NCBI RefSeq assembly: GCF_000143415.4
Contig: NW_003314282.1
Location: 887,374 to 951,373, forward strand
Direction of reading: 5' to 3'
DNA length: 64,000 nucleotides
From: Selaginella moellendorffii
Taxonomy: Eukaryota > Streptophyta > Lycopodiopsida > Selaginellales > Selaginellaceae
Below the pieces are notes generated by a model, which had not been told where the DNA came from, did not search any database, and was given only the letters and a program-made list of their open reading frames with translations. Made by a program: the position numbers and the translations under genes. Of the stretch, positions 10,401-20,716 are shown piece by piece; position 1 is the first letter of the stretch; every line of letters starts with the position of its first letter.

Positions 10401-11210
10401 CCCCCATGGAGGTGACGCTCCTTTCTGTAAATCAATGGGACAATTATAAGGCCGATGAATAGGCAGTACACTAGCTTTTTTCTTGTCAAACACATCCCCA
10501 AAATCATGATACTTCTCAGGAAGACTGACAAAAGAAACATGCAAAGCAAAAAGAAAAAGAGGTTCTTCATGAAGGAGTTCTTTCATAGTGATTGTGGAGA
10601 TAGGAGGAGGCGTACGACTAAATGGAATGATGAGACGAGGATACGGTCCAGTGTAAGATGGAAGAGAGGAAAAAGAAGAGGGTGAAAACTTTATAGAGTC
10701 AAGAACAGAACCCCGATTTGAGTTTAGGGAACTTCTCCTGATTCGGACTCGATGAACAGCAGGGGAAGCCGTGGGAGAGATGAGCTGTAATTCCTTCCAA
10801 CAGATCTGAGGCTAATGTAGTTGGAACCAAGGAAGACCGAGCACCACAGAGGAGGACTTGCTGTTGATGATGTTAAAGGTGATATCGGTGACGGTGGACC
10901 CGATGTGTACTCGAACGAGCAACGTTTCCCTAAGTCCAGAAGATGGAGACACAAAATGCCCGCCGATGCCTTCAACCCTCAAATCCCGTATGGTAGGAGA
11001 AAGAGGAACGTGATGTCGGGCAGCAAAGTCCGTGTCCATGAAGCAGGAAGTTGCACCCGAGTCCAGTAACGCCAGAGCCTTGAGTCCTAATTGTCCGGTG
11101 AAAGAAAGGAGACATGGGACGTGGAAGTTGCGGGAATTGGTGGTGGCTTTGATGAAAGGTGGTGAGGAGCTTGATAAAGAAGAAAAGTGATTTTTATTCG
11201 GGGAGTCCAA
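7493..11210 (-). pseudogene. pol: Chromovirus pol (protease-RT-RNase H-integrase-chromodomain), broken
   Basis: Protease (11210-10812) has LLDSGATS. RT (about 10400-9750) has the conserved blocks and YLDD. RNase H starts in the same frame and jumps frame near 9355 (TVWTDHKNLEYF). The integrase HHCC finger is at about 8850-8690, with the core in a new frame from 8584 (DRFTKMAHF, SDRGPQF, YHPQTDG). A TGA at 8344-8342 cuts the core just after GQSE. The rest continues in frame to a C-terminal chromodomain (YLVDWKGYGPEERTWEP, about 7740-7600), which in this clade targets heterochromatin. At least two frameshifts and one nonsense codon show it is inactive. Confidence 0.93.
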
Positions 11211-11221
11211 ACAGACAGCTC

Positions 11222-12194
11222 CTACTCTGTTTGGACAGGGTCATTTCCTGACTGCAATAGAGGTGGACTTTGAGGCAGAGTGAACTCGAGCAGTCGAGGA
11301 GGCTTCTTGGGACATACAACTGCTTTGTGATTAGGATCAGCACAATAGAGGCAAAGATTATGAGATATTCGACGTTGCTTCTCAGCAGGACTCAACTTCC
11401 CTCTAATGAGTCGGGGAGTACCAGAAATATCTATCGGAACCGGAGCAGTAGGTTCAGGAGTATGCCCCGAAGACTCAAGCTGGGATTCCTGAGTCTGGGA
11501 CGGAAAAACAGCGGCGCGGCAACTTTCCTGACGACGTTCAAAGAGACGATTGTCACATCGAACAGCTTTGTTGATGGCATCCAACAGGTCCTTGGGATCC
11601 TCCATGGTGAGCAACAAATCCTTGACACCGTTGTTGAGGCCGAAACGAAATTGGTCAATCAGGGCCCGCTCATCCCACTTAGTGTCCAAAGCAAGGAGTT
11701 GGAACTCTGCAGCATAGCATCGAGGCAAGACGAGACCCCTGAGAGAGACGTCTCATCTTTGTGGTAGCAGCCCGCACCCGATCCGTCTCGCCAAAACATG
11801 CTTCGAGCTTCTCTTTGAACAATTGAAGATCCATCAGCTCTGGAACCACGACCCCTTTCATGCTCTTCTCCAGAAGAGGAGAAAACCATGACAAAGCTGC
11901 ACCTTTGAGCAACGTCCCAATCGCGCCGATTTGAGACTCAGGAGTAGGGTACCGCTGATGTTGAAGTGCGAAGATCAACTCCATCTGGTTCAGGAATCCG
12001 CGAAGCTCCGAACGCTTGCCTGAAAATTTCGCCGGGAAGCTCACCTTCGGTTCAGGAACTTTGCTGGATCCTTGAGCCGAAAGTGAAGCAAGCTCCTGCT
12101 GCATGCAAAGAAGGGTCGCCTTCAGCTCGGTATTCTCATACTGGATTTTTGCAAGGATTTCAGCAAAGAAATTAGGATGGCTTGGAGACTCCAT
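11222..12194 (-). pseudogene. gag: Chromovirus gag (frameshifted)
   Basis: The ATG at 12194 begins MESPSH. The capsid part (GFLNQMELIF, GAALSWFSPL) runs to about 11730, then continues in another frame (ALIDQFRFGL) to 11222, so there is at least one frameshift. A CCHC zinc knuckle (CLYCADPNHKAVVC) near 11320 binds genomic RNA in the family. The ends are set by homology of the domains, not by an intact frame. Confidence 0.88.
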
Positions 12195-12290
12195 TGGCAA
12201 AAAGAAAGAAAAAAGGGGGAAAAAAAGGCAAAGGTAATCAAACAATCAAAACGAAAATCAAAAAACGAAAAAACACAATCTGAATCAAAC

Positions 12291-12676
12291 TGTCAAGACC
12301 CCTGACAAGATCAAGACTGGAAAATGCAAAAAGACAAAGAGAAAAACTAGTGGAAACAAGAAGAGGCCTTAGACTGGCATTGATTCAGATTGTGGAGAAA
12401 TGGAACAAGGCTAACCTATATATACTATAGGTTGATGAAGCTCCACCACTCTTGGATCGAGGACGGCCTAAATATAGCTAAGGTTGAGGAAGCGCCACAT
12501 CATCATCAGGAATGTGGCTCGAGACTCAGGAATCGGGAAGTGTTTCGAGAGTCAGGAATAAGGAAGTGTCTCGAGAGTCAGGAATAAGAAAGTGTCTCGA
12601 GAGTCAGGAATGTGGTCTGCAGGTCAGGAATCCGGTGAGAGTTAGGAATGTGGCAAGAATTGGGGGATTCCTGACA
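12291..12676 (-). repeat. Chromovirus LTR (5' LTR in element orientation)
   Basis: 386 bp. It is longer than its partner because it has one more copy of the GAGAGTCAGGAAT(A)AGGAAGTGTCTC unit. TSD CCATG follows at 12677. Confidence 0.93.
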
Positions 12677-12681
12677 CCATG

Positions 12682-14980
12682 GAGAGTCTAAAGCATGGGA
12701 TTGTCCATGTTAGAATATATAGTAATTGGAAAGCTTGGGAAAGGAGAGGCCTTAACAAGCTAAGGAACAGAGTTCCTTGAACGTTCCCCTAGGTAGATAA
12801 ATACTTAGTCAACCAAGTGTAAATAGTTCATAGAATGCGCAAAATCAGAGTAGCACAGCAAAAGCGTGGTCTTGAAACTTGCCATGAGGCGAGGCTATCA
12901 AGATTGGGGAAGTAGTTCCCGAGTGTTCAAAGAGAGGGGTTTTGAACGAAAGTCGATGGTTAAGGACTTTCACGCTTATGCATGAACCATGTTATAGTAG
13001 CCGAATGACTTTGCTAAGTGAGATTGGCAAGTCCGGGGGAACGAATACCCTAGTTGAAAGAGCCAACTTCAAAGGGGTGGCCCAGGGGGCCGAGCATGGA
13101 GGAGTCCATGCATGATCACAGATATGTCAAGTGAGAGGATTTGGCAGTGCGGAGGAACTAGGTTCCTAAGCTATGATCTGTAGCGCGCTTTAAGTATAAG
13201 TTGGTGCACCGGCATGGGGAGTCACGCCAGGCATCTAGGGTGATGCCATCCGTAGATGCATATACAGAGGTTGGGTTTAAGTCCCAACCCTCTAGTGCTT
13301 GGGTTCGAGTCCCAAATTACTAGGGCGTGGTGATGGTTTGGAATATGAGGACACTCATATTTCGGTGGTCATGGACTCTCAGTGAGAAGACTGGTTTGGG
13401 CACACCGCCAAGCAAGGGATGCCTCGGACTCGTGATGCACGGTTAGATTGCTTAGAGTGAAAGCTCGGCATATCTAACTTGAACACTTTTGTGCAAAAGG
13501 CACCAAGGACGTGGTGAATGAAATGGGAACACCCAGTCTCAGTTGCTATGGATCCTTGGCCGGAAGGGCTGGCTTGGGCGCACCGCCAAATGTGGGGGAT
13601 GCCCCCGGGGTCATAGTCAACAATTTAAAAGGGTCTGGAAGACATAGTTCCTATTGGTAGACCTGTTAAGGGGTCAAGATGAGATCACTAGGTGATCTTG
13701 TGGCTAAACAAAGACAAGGTCTTTGTTTGGGTTAAGGAATATGATTCCCAGTTCAAAGTGTTGATTTAAATTATTGATAATGGTGTGACTTGGTCGAGGT
13801 GACCAAGTGAGAAGGACACCTAAAGGGAAATCAATTGTGCTAATACGATGGTATAGTAAGTCCAAGAAAGTAGTCTCGGGGAGAGACCCATGGAACGGTC
13901 ACAAAGTTGAGCCATGGATGAAGCCCGTAGCAGAAATTGCTAAAGAGACCTATTAAGGGTGAGCACCCGCTGGACTTAGCAAAGTAGAGTCTTTGCCATG
14001 GAACCAAAATGATACCTCGAGAATTGAGGTAGTGATCATATGTTGCTCAGTGCAACAATAAATGGATAAAAGCAAAAGACTAGTGGCCAAGTGTGGGCCA
14101 TGGAGTTCATTAAAAGGAATCCAAATGGCAAAATTAGGCATGGAACACTAATGTGTTAGATGCTAACGGATTGTGAGAAAGGAAGTGTGCTTCCAATGAT
14201 GGATTCCCAAATGCTCAAAGTTGGCAAAGGTGAAAGCTCCAAGGGAGGGAGCGGCGAAATAGCCAAAGGATAGGGCCGTGAATAGCTTTAGCACAACTTA
14301 CGATAGCTAGAACTTGGTGCCAAAAGTGGTATAAAATAGAAAGGAGGATGATGGCGCCCTCAAGTGGGGGGCTTCTTAGGATGGGAAGTGAAGTTGCACA
14401 ATATGTGCAGTGAAAGGTGTCAAAGACACCAAAGAAATTGACTTCGAGAAGTCAAAATTAAAAGTTCCAAGGTGAATTGGCTATGTCAATAGAAGTTAGG
14501 ACTACTCGAGAATGAGTAGTGAAATTGAGTTAGAGAAGGTGTCTCTAACTGGAGCAAACCACCCCAGGTGGCCAAATGAGTCTCTATGTTGGAGAGACTA
14601 TGCCCCTTAGAGGATGGACAAGGCATGGTGAGCTTTCAGGGTCAAACCATAGACAAATATTGGCTAGGTGCCAAGGATGGAAATGGTAATACCTGCGGAT
14701 GTTACTTTATAAAAGGGTTTACCGTTCGATAAGGACATCAAACTTCGTCTATGGGTGGTGGAGTTGTGAAACACAAATCCCTAAGCCCCAAAGTGGAGCC
14801 GAAAGGGTGCCACGTGGTAGTGGCTAAAGCAAAAGCGTAACATGTTTGGACTAAAAGGCTCCGACTTGAAAGGTTGAGAGCGGGAGTGGAACTCCCAACG
14901 GAGTGCTCAAGGAACGAGCATGAAGCGAGCAATAAGCGAGGCTCCAAAAAGGGACCTAAAAGGACTAACACATGACACAT
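12682..14980. other. LARD-like non-coding retroelement interior
   Basis: No coding region. Two loosely similar segments (about 13320-13450 and 13505-13620) both contain TTGGGCGCACCGCCAA-like text (GGGCACACCGCC/GGGCGCACCGCC) followed by GGATGCC, suggesting an internal degenerate tandem duplication. The sequence runs into the VNTR and LTR at 15-16.6 kb, which fits a large non-autonomous LTR element. Confidence 0.45.
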
Positions 14981-14984
14981 GGAA

Positions 14985-15625
14985 GTGTCCGAGATGGAGT
15001 CCGAGATGGACCCGAGTTGGAGTCCGAGGTGGAGTCTAAGATGGAGTCCGAGATGGACCCGAGTTGGAGACCGAGATGGATCGAGATGGAGTCTGAGATG
15101 GAGTCCGAGATGGACCAAGACGGAGACCAAGATGGAGTCCGAGATGGAGTCCGAGATGGACCCGAGTTGGAGTCCGAGGTGGAGTCTAAGATGGACTCCG
15201 AGATGGACCCGAGTTGGAGACCGAGATGGATCGAGATGGAGTCTGAGATGGAGTCCGAGATGGACCGAGACGGAGACCAAGATGGAGTCCGAGATGGAGT
15301 CCGAGATGGACCGAGATGGAGTCCGAGATGGACCGAGACGAAGTCCGAGATAGAATCTAAGGTGGACCGAGACAGAGTTCGAGATGGAGTTCGAGATGGA
15401 GTCCGAGATGAAATCTGAGATGGAGTCCGAGGTCGACACCGACACCGGGACCAAGACCGAGACCGAGATCAGGACCGAGACCGAGACCGAGATCAGGACC
15501 GAGACCGAGGCCGAGGCCGAGGCCAAGACCGAGCCCAAGCCCGAGTCCAAGTCCGAGCCCGAGCCCGAATCCAAGTCCAAGTCCGAGTCTGAGTCCAAGT
15601 CCGAGTTCGAGTCTGAGAGGGTGAA
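14985..15625. repeat. GAGTCC/GAGACC hexanucleotide VNTR with a 150-bp higher-order unit
   Basis: Runs of GAGATGGAGTCC, then GAGACCGAGACC and AAGTCCGAGTCC. Units starting CCCGAGTTGG at 15011 and 15161 are nearly identical over 150 bp, so a second-level tandem repeat exists. Both strands are open (Glu/Ser/Met-rich on plus, Leu/Gly on minus) only because the period is a multiple of three. A related array lies at 54640-54860. Confidence 0.88.
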
Positions 15626-15694
15626 AGCCCAAAGCGTTCGTCTCCCAGACCCTGGGGGTTTGGTGAGCTCCAAAAGTATAGTAAGGGGGAGGAC

Positions 15695-16599
15695 TGTAGT
15701 GGAGCCAGTTTGGCCAGGAAAGGCCAGTTTGGCCCAGGAAGCCAGACCTAGTGTTGGGTGATGAATTGACCACTAGGAAGTCCAAGACTAAAGTGAATAC
15801 AGACCGACAAGCGGGGTAGCTTGCTGAAGTGTTCAAGAGCCGGCTCTAATTCCCCCGGGAGATCGTCTGGCCGATGCTCCCAGTCCAAGTGTGGGTGGCA
15901 CTACCTACTTGGATACCTAGCATGGCTCAATGGAACCTTGCTCTAAGCCCATGGCTAGAGCACCTAAAGGCGAAAGGCGGGGAGAGTACCCATGAGGCCC
16001 GCGGTGTTCCGAAATGTTGTCCCAAAGTCCCAAACTATGGAAAGGAAGAGGAGTAGCCCTTTGGTGTGGTGACCAAAGACACAATCACACAGGAAGGAAG
16101 TCCTAGAGGACAGTGGGACTTAGTGGCCGGGCCCATGGGCCTTGATCCAGTGGCAGTGTTGGCGAACTCGACCAAGGAAAGAAAGGGACTTGGTGGGGAC
16201 TGGAACGGAGATATTGGGGAAGGCTATTCCCTGTGTCTGTGGGCATCCTAAGGATGCTAAGGAGTGGATCTAGGATGACCACTCATGGACGAATAGCCCA
16301 GTCCTAAAGAGACGGGATTGCAATGCAGGTGGTGTTAGACCACCGATGTGACCAAGGTGAATGGGCATGGCCTGGCGTAACAGGCAGATATGTCAATGGT
16401 ACCTTGGGTGTCGGTCATGGGATCGGACATGTGGAGCACTAAGACCAAGTGCAAAGGTTGAGTGGCGAGGATGCCATTCTTGGGGCTAACAAGCCCAAGT
16501 TTGGAATAGGACTTATGGAGGTTGTGAGTGAGACTCTTCCAAGTGGTCGAAGGTGTGGCTAAGTGACTAAAGTAGAATGGAAAAATTTAGTCGATTACA
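15695..16599 (+). repeat. LTR of a LARD-like element
   Basis: Starts TGTAGTGG directly after the purine tract GTAAGGGGGAGGAC and ends GATTACA. It is followed three bases later by TGGTATCAGAGC, the plant tRNA-iMet primer site. There is no coding capacity and no second copy of this LTR in the window. Confidence 0.6.
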
Positions 16600-16602
16600 A
16601 CT

Positions 16603-16614
16603 TGGTATCAGAGC
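16603..16614 (+). other. Primer-binding site, tRNA-iMet type
   Basis: TGGTATCAGAGC is complementary to the 3' end of plant initiator tRNA-Met, three bases after the LTR end CA. Confidence 0.75.
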
Positions 16615-16714
16615 TGTTCTTTAGTTTGACTTTTATTGGTGCTCAAGTATATCACCACTAGCGTTGGCATCGGAAGATCCGAGGAGTGGGCCTATCCTCG
16701 AGGAGTAGCAGGTC

Positions 16715-17000
16715 GGGAAGACAAGGAGGGGCATAGGGGGTTCCAAATGTATAGTAGAGATAGTGGTTGAAATGCATGTCCAACCACCTGAGACATTAGT
16801 TTGGCTCCCACTGAGCTGTGTCACTCTTTGTTCTGCATCTGGTTTTGGTTTAAGCCCAAACTCCATGTTACTCTAGTCAATGGGGTACCCTCCTCCTCGC
16901 GTTAGGCCACTGGTATGCCAAAATTGTGCCACACTCCATCTAACACCGTTTTGCATGTAGATGCTAGATACGGGGAGCTGAATACGGGGGGCTGGTGCTC
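16715..17000 (+). repeat. Diverged LTR fragment related to the 45-52 kb LARD
   Basis: GGGGGTTCCAAATGTATAGTAG and GTTAGGCCACTGGTATGCC occur in the same order and spacing as in the LTRs at 45470-45720 and 51600-51860. The similarity is partial, so this is an old or related copy. Confidence 0.6.
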
Positions 17001-17169
17001 TTGGGATTGTACTGGACCCTTGTTTCATAGTGCAATGGGCTTGGAATTCAACCCTAAATTCAGATGTGCTACATCATTGGTCACACTACTCACATTGCTA
17101 ATCTCTTGGATTGTTTGGGGAAAAATCATTAATTCACTAAGCTAAATCTTGTTTTTGGGTATTGGCCAG

Positions 17170-19729
17170 TACTAATGGCCGAAAAAGATATTTCTGAGAT
17201 TGTTTTTTGTACACCATTTGGTTTGTACAAGTTCTTGGTAATGTCGTTTGGTTTGAACAGTGCTTTAGCAACTTTCTAGTGAATGATGGACGAAGTTCTT
17301 TGCGATATGCCAGAGGTGAGTGCTGACTTCATTGATAAGTCTGATCCACTTGAAGGGGACATGGGAGGAGACGTTCGTGATGTTTGTAAAGTGTTGGATT
17401 GGCTACAGGATGTTGCTTTAAAGCTGAAATGGTTAAAGTGCGTGTTTGGGTCCAAGAACATGACTTACTTTAGGTACTGTATTGCTTGTGAAGGTTTGCA
17501 AGTTGATCCTAACAAACTTATGGTTGTTTTAAAGTTCTTTATTCCAAAGTGTGTGAATGATATACAACACTTTCTAGGCAAGGTGCAATATCTCGGTTGT
17601 TTTGTGGATCATCTTTTTAATCACATCACACCATTGCGAGTGTTGTTGAAATCATCAATATTATTTTTCATTTGGTTTGTGGACTATGAGCGGGCATTCA
17701 TGGATATCAAAGAGCTATTGACGACTCTTCCGATTTTGGTGTATCCTGATTATACTTGACCTTTTATTTTACATGTGGATGTTTTTTATATTGGTTTTGG
17801 AGGTATGTTGATGCAAGAGAGCCCGAGTGTATGTGATCAATACCATCCCATTATATATATCAACTATACATTATAACCGGCAAAGGTGAACTACTTCAAA
17901 ACAAAGAAGGAGTGTTTAGCAGTGTAAGCAACCAAAGGGAACAACTCGAGAGATGATCCATAGGGTTCAAATATAAAGGGAAAGGGCCCATGAATAAGAG
18001 TGCACCCCCTTTTCCAATCGGTTAAGGGTCTTGGGATATTTTGGGGTTAAATGTCTTTAGGTTTAAATAGTATTGGGTTGGGTGACCTCCCGGGAAGTCC
18101 AAATTCATGAGCTTACAAGCAGTAGTCTGGGGTTTCAAAAAACTTCATCCATATCTACATGGTTCTCGGACGTTACTAAAATGAAATTATGTTGCCATTA
18201 CTTCATTATGAAGCAGAAGAACTTAATTGATGTATGGGGTCTATGGGCTTTGAAACTTCAGATATATAATTTTAATGTTGTTCAATCACTTAAGGAGTTT
18301 TATGGCTGATGCTTTTTCTTGAGCTCCTTTTCCTTCTTTGTTTTCTTCTCATGTTTTTGACAAGTTTATTATTCCAGCATTTGTGGATTTTCTAGACAAG
18401 GATTCTGTGCCATCAGCAGTTGTTATATTTGACATTTAGTGTTCATAAGGTACAAAGCAAGATCTACCTTCTCTTGATGAGGTTTGCAAAGCTCAAAAGA
18501 TTATAAATTTGAAGGCTTCAAGATGGGTTTAAGAATTCTACATCACTTGCTAATAACTTGCCATTTCGATATTTACATTCTTAATATCATCTTGAAAATA
18601 GCCTTTTTCATTTTGTGGGGATGGATTCTGATGATCATTTATGGCTATGGTGCCTTCAATCTTTATTCCATGGTTTCTCCATGCTTACCATGCTTCTCCT
18701 ATTCTAAGCATATGCTTTAGAAGGACGGTTGGAGTCAATTGTAATTTCTCATCTGTTTGAGTTTGTGGCATTTGATCTTACAAAACCTTTTTTACAATCA
18801 ACTACTAGTAATGAATATATTATTATTGCTTCTAACTACATAACTTATTGGGTGGAAGTTGGTGCTCTTGTTAGCACCTTTGCAATTTCTATTAGATACT
18901 TCCTCTTTAATTAAGTAGTATTCTAACATTTTTGTGCGAATTGAATTCTTTTGGATAATGGTCCCACATTTATAGTAGAAGCATTTCATGTTTTGATGTC
19001 TCGGTTGAGGATACGCCACATTTTCATAAGTGTTTATCATCAACAGTCATATGATTTTGTGGAATGGCTCCTTTGGGTATTCAAAGAGAGAATTGCGAAG
19101 TATGTGAACTTTCAGCATTTGGATTGGAATAGTTATTTGTCATTTCTTTGATATACATATGTCATAGAAGTGTAAAGTTTTATTGGTGCTTCACCATATA
19201 AACTCCTATATGGTCATGATCCAATATTACCAATAGAGCTAGGTTTACTTTCGTAATTACCACAAGCTACCAATACTAAATTGTGGGATTAGTATTTGAC
19301 AAGCATTTTTCTATTTGTCTAAACAAAGTTTATCGAACACCTAAATTATGTACAAGTGGGACAACAATGGCATTACAACTTCTATCATCATCCACTTATA
19401 GAGTACAAAATGGATGAATTAATGTTAGGCCATTTTCCCTATTTTACGATACATGGTTTATTTAAGGGGCTCCTTACTTAGTGGAAAGGACCATATTAGG
19501 TGTTGCGGCAAGGTGAACCACAAGTTTATGAGGTTCAGCATGATGTCCAACATGCTAATCCTTCAAAAATTATGCATGTGCAACAATTAAAATGTTTCAT
19601 ACAAAAGGATCAAGAACAATTAATACCACCTATAAATTTACTAATGCCTCCTTTTGATGTTCCTCCAGATCCTGGCCCATTTATGAGAAAACTTTTATAG
19701 TCTTCTATTATTTCAAGAGGAGGGGATAA
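17170..19729 (+). pseudogene. Degenerate Ty3/gypsy pol remnant
   Basis: Plus-strand pieces match the element at 25367-30306 domain by domain: RT end (MMDEVLCDMPEV, HFLGKVQYLG) at 17280-17760, RNase H remnants at 17760-18400, integrase core (FDLTKPF, DNGPTF) at 18729-19151, and C-terminal tail (EVQHDVQHAN) at 19500-19700. Many stops and frameshifts. The gag, protease and upstream RT parts are missing. Confidence 0.88.
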
Positions 19730-19915
19730 TATGAGGTCCAAGTGTATGACTACAATGCCATATACTAATATCAGTGTAATGTGACTTTAGTAGGCATCAT
19801 ATTAGTTTTAATCTAGACCACTCACTTTTGTATATAAATTAGGGTTTTTGGGCTAATTGATATCATATTTTTTTGTATTCCCTTTCCATATTTTATACAC
19901 TCACATAGTTAAATT
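19730..19915 (+). repeat. 3' LTR of the degenerate gypsy copy
   Basis: Follows a polypurine tract (AAGAGGAGGGGATAA) and ends CACTCACA, like the LTRs at 25367 and 30132. It keeps TATATAAAT (19831), TTAGGGTTT (19839) and TGGGCT (19849). The first G of TG is mutated. Confidence 0.8.
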
Positions 19916-20380
19916 TCTAAAATTATTAAAGTTGTTGAATTATTTTAAACTAAATTACTATAATCCTTTTTTTCAATTTGATTAGCTTGGGTATTTTATA
20001 TGTAAAATATAAAAATCTTTTCAGCCTCTTATTAAGTCTTTAATATAGTGCAATATTATAGTTGTATTGTTAGTTTAAAGATTGAAGAAATTCTCCACTT
20101 AATATATTAGTAAAATTCAAAAAGTTATAAAATAATTTTTATTCTGTATTCAGAAACAGAACCATGTCATGATACAGCATTCTATCAAAAACCAGTTGAG
20201 CACCCACAGTCGAGCACATAGTCTTTTTTGGAGAGAGTGCCTCAACTTTAATAATCCACAATAGGAGGATGGAGTTCTAGATCTTTGGAGCTTACAATAT
20301 TGAGCGTTGTTGTGGTTTGGCAAGAATGTCTCTTGAAAGGCTTCTAGAGAAGGGCCTCAATCCTCCTCTGGGGCTTGCTT
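19916..20380. other. AT-rich spacer
   Basis: No gene, repeat family or RNA recognised; long A/T runs up to about 20160, then unremarkable sequence. Confidence 0.5.
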
Positions 20381-20389
20381 TTCATTTGT

Positions 20390-20600
20390 GAATTCAAGTC
20401 TCCATCCAAACCTATTTTACGAGGTGATTCTTTCAAATGTGAGAGTTTCAAGAGGTATGTTTGCAATGTTTTTGGCAATGTTAGCCTTGGCTTGTTTCCA
20501 TTCTATGACACCAAGCTTAGCATTAATGTTTGCATCCAAGACTTTGGGTCGAGGCTCACTCTAGATGAAAAAGTGGATGAGATGGTGAATGCTTCTCACA
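20390..20600 (+). pseudogene. GH3 beta-xylosidase N-terminal fragment
   Basis: The frame reads FPFYDTKLSI and SRLTLDEKVDEMVN, matching the conserved start of plant family-3 beta-xylosidases (LPFCDTSLPI...SRLTLEEK). It breaks off after NASHTTG and nothing of the catalytic domain follows. A relic of an exon, not a gene. Confidence 0.55.
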
Positions 20601-20623
20601 CGACTGGCTTTTTCAACAAGGAC

Positions 20624-20664
20624 GGTGCTTGAAGTACATTAGAATCACAGCCGCAAAGTCAAAT
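20624..20664 (+). pseudogene. Kiwellin fragment
   Basis: CGGTGCTTGAAGTACATTAG followed by AATCACAGC matches the [10 protein letters not shown] segment of the kiwellin genes in this window (for example about 23558-23600) over about 40 bp. It lies 50 bp upstream of the TPK start codon. Confidence 0.45.
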
Positions 20665-20716
20665 GAACATGATCCATTTGATCGGAAAATAGGTTTGGGT
20701 TGTGAATTCACACAGA

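Larger units (their letters stand above)
7122..12676 (-). mobile_element. Ty3/gypsy chromovirus, complete but degenerate
   Basis: A 5555-bp LTR retrotransposon in minus orientation. LTRs are 7122-7481 and 12291-12676, both TGTCAAGAC...CCTGACA on the plus strand. The target-site duplication is CCATG (7117-7121 and 12677-12681). Order in element orientation is gag with zinc knuckle, protease, reverse transcriptase, RNase H, integrase, chromodomain. Several frameshifts and an internal stop make it non-autonomous now. The purine-rich tract beside the left LTR is the complement of 7483-7494. No standard tRNA-Met primer site is seen beside the right LTR. Confidence 0.95.

Noticed and set aside
14985-15625. 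CRISPR-like array
   Set aside because: Units are continuous degenerate hexamers without unique spacers, in a eukaryotic genome.
14985-15840. Leu/Gly- and Glu/Ser-repeat proteins on both strands
   Set aside because: They come from a hexanucleotide array whose period keeps every frame open; no start context, domain or conservation supports coding.
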